Source: Piromyces finnis
Lineage: Eukaryota; Neocallimastigomycota; Neocallimastigomycetes; Neocallimastigales; Neocallimastigaceae
Direction: 5' to 3'
DNA: 64,000 nucleotides
NCBI GenBank assembly: GCA_002104945.1
Contig: MCFH01000055.1
Span: 310,001 to 374,000, forward strand
Numbering within the stretch: the first letter of the stretch is position 1; every line of letters begins with the position of its first letter. This document shows positions 61,605 to 64,000 of this stretch, one piece after another. A model generated the notes under the pieces. The model was not told the origin of the DNA. It saw only the letters and a list, made by a program, of their open reading frames with translations, and did not search any database. Made by a program: the position numbers and the translations under genes.

Positions 61605-64000
61605 ATGTCAGTCCTTTATATTAAAGATAAGAATTATATCAGACGTGGTACCCGGTCTTATGGTATCCCCTTAGATGATATTCGCTCCTTCTTTATCCGT
61701 GGTATTCGATCATGGTCAGTAAATATGCTATGGGAAAAACTCGAGGTTATTCTAGAAGATAAATTTAATTCAGTTATTAGTGTTAAATATTTTCAAACTT
61801 TCAATGATCACTTTTTCTTAGTCAAGGTTCATGGTTCATCAAAAGATTGTATTAAAATCTTACACATGTTAAAGAAGAAACTTTCAGTTACCTCAATTTC
61901 CTTTTCAGCTCGTAGTAGAAGGAATCACAAATACACTTTTTCCACTCTCAAACGTAAAATTTTAGTTTCTAATAAACATCAACATTCTATTCAACAATCA
62001 TTTCAACAATCAGTTCAACAATCAGTTCAACAATCTCATCAACAATCCGATCTTCAACGAGATCTTCAACAGGATCTTCAACAAGTTTCCCATCATGAAA
62101 ATATTCCAGATCTACAGCAAACACAATTTCAATCTCAACATTCAACAATTAATTCTAATAGTTCTATCAACTCTGATAACAGTTCAATAGTTGATAGTTC
62201 TTCAGTTTCACAGCCATCTAGTAATAGTTCTACTTATTCCTCTGATGCATCATCCATTAATAACGATGACTTTAATAATAATAATAATAGCAACGATTCT
62301 TCCTCATCCAACAAGCCTGATAACTTTTCTTTTTGTCTTAGTTGGAACACCAATGGGTGGAATCATGAAAAGAGAGATAGTATTAGCTATTTCACAGCTA
62401 TTTTCAAACCATTATTCTTATGTTTCCAAGAAACTGGTAATGGTTCTGGATCGAATACAGATTATCCTTGTCGTGTTACTTTGCGAAACTATAGACACTT
62501 TTTCAAGAAAGCTGACGAATCAGTTCCGGGAATGAGAGGTTTATATTTAGGTTTTCACAATTCGTGTCAAGCCTCACTTGAAAACTTCTCTGGAAAGTAT
62601 ATTATTTCTATTTATACTTTTAGTCTCTGGAATAGATTCAAATGCTCGATTGGAAATGTTTATATGCCTCATAGTCATCACAACATCTATGTTGATCATG
62701 CAAAGTTAGAAGTTCGCTTGTGGTTACAAACTCATTCATCCCATCCATCGATTCTTGTTGGTGATTTTAATATGTCTAAAGTAAAATTATCCAACTGGTT
62801 ATCAACTAATGGATTAGGAGATTGGGAAATTCTTCCGCTTAGAGGGTCTACTATCTCTTGGACTCGAGGTGAACAATCTTCCGACATTGACCATGCTCTT
62901 ATCAATTCGAAGATGAAAGATCTTATTCACTCAGGATCATTTATAAATAATTTTTATCCTGTATCAGACCATAAGCCACTTCTTATTAATGGTAAAATTA
63001 TTCCTATGGAAGATTTTTCTAATGACTTTAACGTTCCTAAGAAAATTCTGAAATGGAATAGATTAAAATGTATTGAGGAAAAGGAATCTATTCTCAGTCA
63101 TAATAAATTCCAAATACTTTCAGCAAAATTCAACGATCCTAATGTTTCTACAGATGATCTTTCCAAAGAATTTACTTCAACTGCTTTTTCAATTGCAGAC
63201 GAGCTCAGTATTACCTCAGCAAATAATGTTATAAAGTCTTCATTTCATATTTCACAACAAATTTTTAATCTCCAAAAAATCAAAATGAAGTTGTATAAGA
63301 GATTTAAAAAAGAAAGAATTTATGATATAGATGAATTTATTAAAAGAATTAAAATCTACCGTAAGCTCATTGATTACATCCACAAAAGATGTAATGAATT
63401 TAGGAAACAAGAATATCTTCATTGGATTAAAACAGGATGTGAGTATATGAAGAGTCATAATCCTAAGAAGGCCTGGAAATGGATCAAGAAAACTGCAAAA
63501 ATTGGAAAAGATTCTTTCTTTATTGCTCAACCAATTAAAAATAAAAATGGAGAGTTAGTTGTTGCTACGGAAGAACAACTAGATGTGTGGCATGATCATT
63601 TCGAAAATCTTGCATCAGATCCAAGTGGCGTAAGTCTTGATTTGGAGCATTGGTATGAAGAACCAACGAATAAACGTTTTTCACTCCCTATGCTTGATGA
63701 ATGGGATATCAACCAAGATATTAGTATTGATGAAGTCAAGTCAGCTATCCTCTCTACTCCGAATTATAAAGCATCAGGTCCGGATGGTATTCCAATTGAA
63801 TTTTACAAAGCATTAATTCCATCAAGTAATGATTCTAATAATGCTACAGATAATAATTCTTCCGGTAATACCACTTCAGATAATGATTCTTATGGTTTAA
63901 ATTTTATTCTTAAATTATACAACCGTATTTGGGATGGAGACTTCCCCAACTCATGGAATGAATCCAGTATTGTTTCTATTCCTAAGAAGGGAGATTTGAC
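61605..64000 (+). CDS. LINE polyprotein: RRM-like N-domain, APE endonuclease, reverse transcriptase (no stop in window)
   Basis: The ATG at 61605-61607 opens about 798 codons without a stop to the window end. Residues 1-120 (MSVLYIKDKNYIRRG ... SVKYFQTFNDHFFLVKVHGS) form an alpha/beta domain that could be RRM-like. A Gln/Ser/His-rich stretch with repeated QQSVQQS units and a Ser/Asn linker follow. Then the APE-type endonuclease motifs in order: FCLSWNTNGWN, LCFQETG, VYMPHSHHN, LVGDFNMS, DIDHALI and PVSDHKPL. A helical region follows, then the first RT motifs YKASGPDGIPIEFYKAL and FPNSWNESSIVSIPKKGD; the catalytic YADD lies outside. The endonuclease nicks the target DNA and the RT copies the RNA at the nick. 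The intact frame points to a recently active copy. Confidence 0.92.
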   Translation, partial: MSVLYIKDKNYIRRGTRSYGIPLDDIRSFFIRGIRSWSVNMLWEKLEVILEDKFNSVISVKYFQTFNDHFFLVKVHGSSKDCIKILHMLKKKLSVTSISFSARSRRNHKYTFSTLKRKILVSNKHQHSIQQSFQQSVQQSVQQSHQQSDLQRDLQQDLQQVSHHENIPDLQQTQFQSQHSTINSNSSINSDNSSIVDSSSVSQPSSNSSTYSSDASSINNDDFNNNNNSNDSSSSNKPDNFSFCLSWNTNGWNHEKRDSISYFTAIFKPLFLCFQETGNGSGSNTDYPCRVTLRNYRHFFKKADESVPGMRGLYLGFHNSCQASLENFSGKYIISIYTFSLWNRFKCSIGNVYMPHSHHNIYVDHAKLEVRLWLQTHSSHPSILVGDFNMSKVKLSNWLSTNGLGDWEILPLRGSTISWTRGEQSSDIDHALINSKMKDLIHSGSFINNFYPVSDHKPLLINGKIIPMEDFSNDFNVPKKILKWNRLKCIEEKESILSHNKFQILSAKFNDPNVSTDDLSKEFTSTAFSIADELSITSANNVIKSSFHISQQIFNLQKIKMKLYKRFKKERIYDIDEFIKRIKIYRKLIDYIHKRCNEFRKQEYLHWIKTGCEYMKSHNPKKAWKWIKKTAKIGKDSFFIAQPIKNKNGELVVATEEQLDVWHDHFENLASDPSGVSLDLEHWYEEPTNKRFSLPMLDEWDINQDISIDEVKSAILSTPNYKASGPDGIPIEFYKALIPSSNDSNNATDNNSSGNTTSDNDSYGLNFILKLYNRIWDGDFPNSWNESSIVSIPKKGDL

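Larger units (their letters stand above)
60525..64000 (+). mobile_element. Non-LTR retrotransposon (LINE), 5' part
   Basis: A leader of about 1.1 kb, made of tandem hairpin repeats and further unique sequence, precedes one long ORF with APE-type endonuclease and reverse transcriptase. The 5' end is placed at the first repeat, about 35 bp after the tRNA-Leu, by change of sequence character; no target-site duplication can be checked because the 3' end is outside the window. Base composition is visibly less AT-rich than the flanking DNA. Same orientation as the tRNA. Confidence 0.8.

Overview
The window is a very AT-rich piece of a fungal nuclear genome. Genes are broken by many short GT..AG introns of about 80-250 nt, and introns and intergenic DNA are full of A/T homopolymers and AAT-type microsatellites. 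The fungal call rests on a PurK-PurE fusion (ADE2, the fungal/plant order) and on fungal-looking eIF5A, RPS21 and Ypi1/Inhibitor-3 proteins. Extreme AT content, poly-Asn tracts and strongly biased codons (CCA, GGT, AAG) in highly expressed genes fit the anaerobic gut fungi (Neocallimastigomycota) best. That placement is an inference, not proven.

Layout, left to right: the 5' three-quarters of a Ty1/copia-type retrotransposon (minus, 1-3587, running off the left edge); ADE2 (plus, 4103-6238); a DHX35-type DEAH helicase (minus, 6881-10397); cytosolic leucyl-tRNA synthetase (plus, 10818-14846); CHMP7/Chm7 ESCRT protein (plus, 16511-18365); PP1 inhibitor Ypi1/PPP1R11 (minus, 18780-19263); an IBTK-like ankyrin/RCC1/BTB protein (plus, 19902-25153). 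Then four minus-strand genes: PEX12 (25893-27691), RPS21 (28455-29034), F1 ATP synthase delta subunit (29514-30284) and CSTF2 (30935-33310). Next come arginyl-tRNA synthetase (plus, 33703-36143), a 4.1 kb stretch without a clear gene, a SANT/Myb-like poly-Asn protein (plus, 40267-42724), PRP3 (minus, 43784-46687), Integrator subunit 8 (plus, 47434-53042), a coiled-coil protein (plus, 53904-55181), a 4.2 kb gene-poor stretch, eIF5A (plus, 59425-59982), tRNA-Leu(CAA) (60407-60489) and a non-LTR retrotransposon (LINE) running off the right edge.

Most genes are housekeeping. Four act in RNA processing (DHX35, CSTF2, PRP3, INTS8) and five in translation (LeuRS, ArgRS, RPS21, eIF5A, tRNA-Leu). There is no operon logic; several pairs are divergent over 390-750 bp and may share promoters (DHX35/LeuRS, CSTF2/ArgRS, PRP3/INTS8, Ypi1/IBTK).

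The most interesting points are: an Integrator subunit in a fungus; a LINE whose hairpin-rich, tandemly repeated leader starts about 35 bp after a tRNA gene, a set-up like the tRNA-targeting TRE elements of Dictyostelium; an ArgRS with a GST-C-like N-terminal domain; PEX12 and an F1 delta subunit in a putative anaerobe; and an RPS21 whose first coding exon is only the ATG. Exon borders were read by eye from splice signals and protein similarity, so individual junctions may be slightly off.
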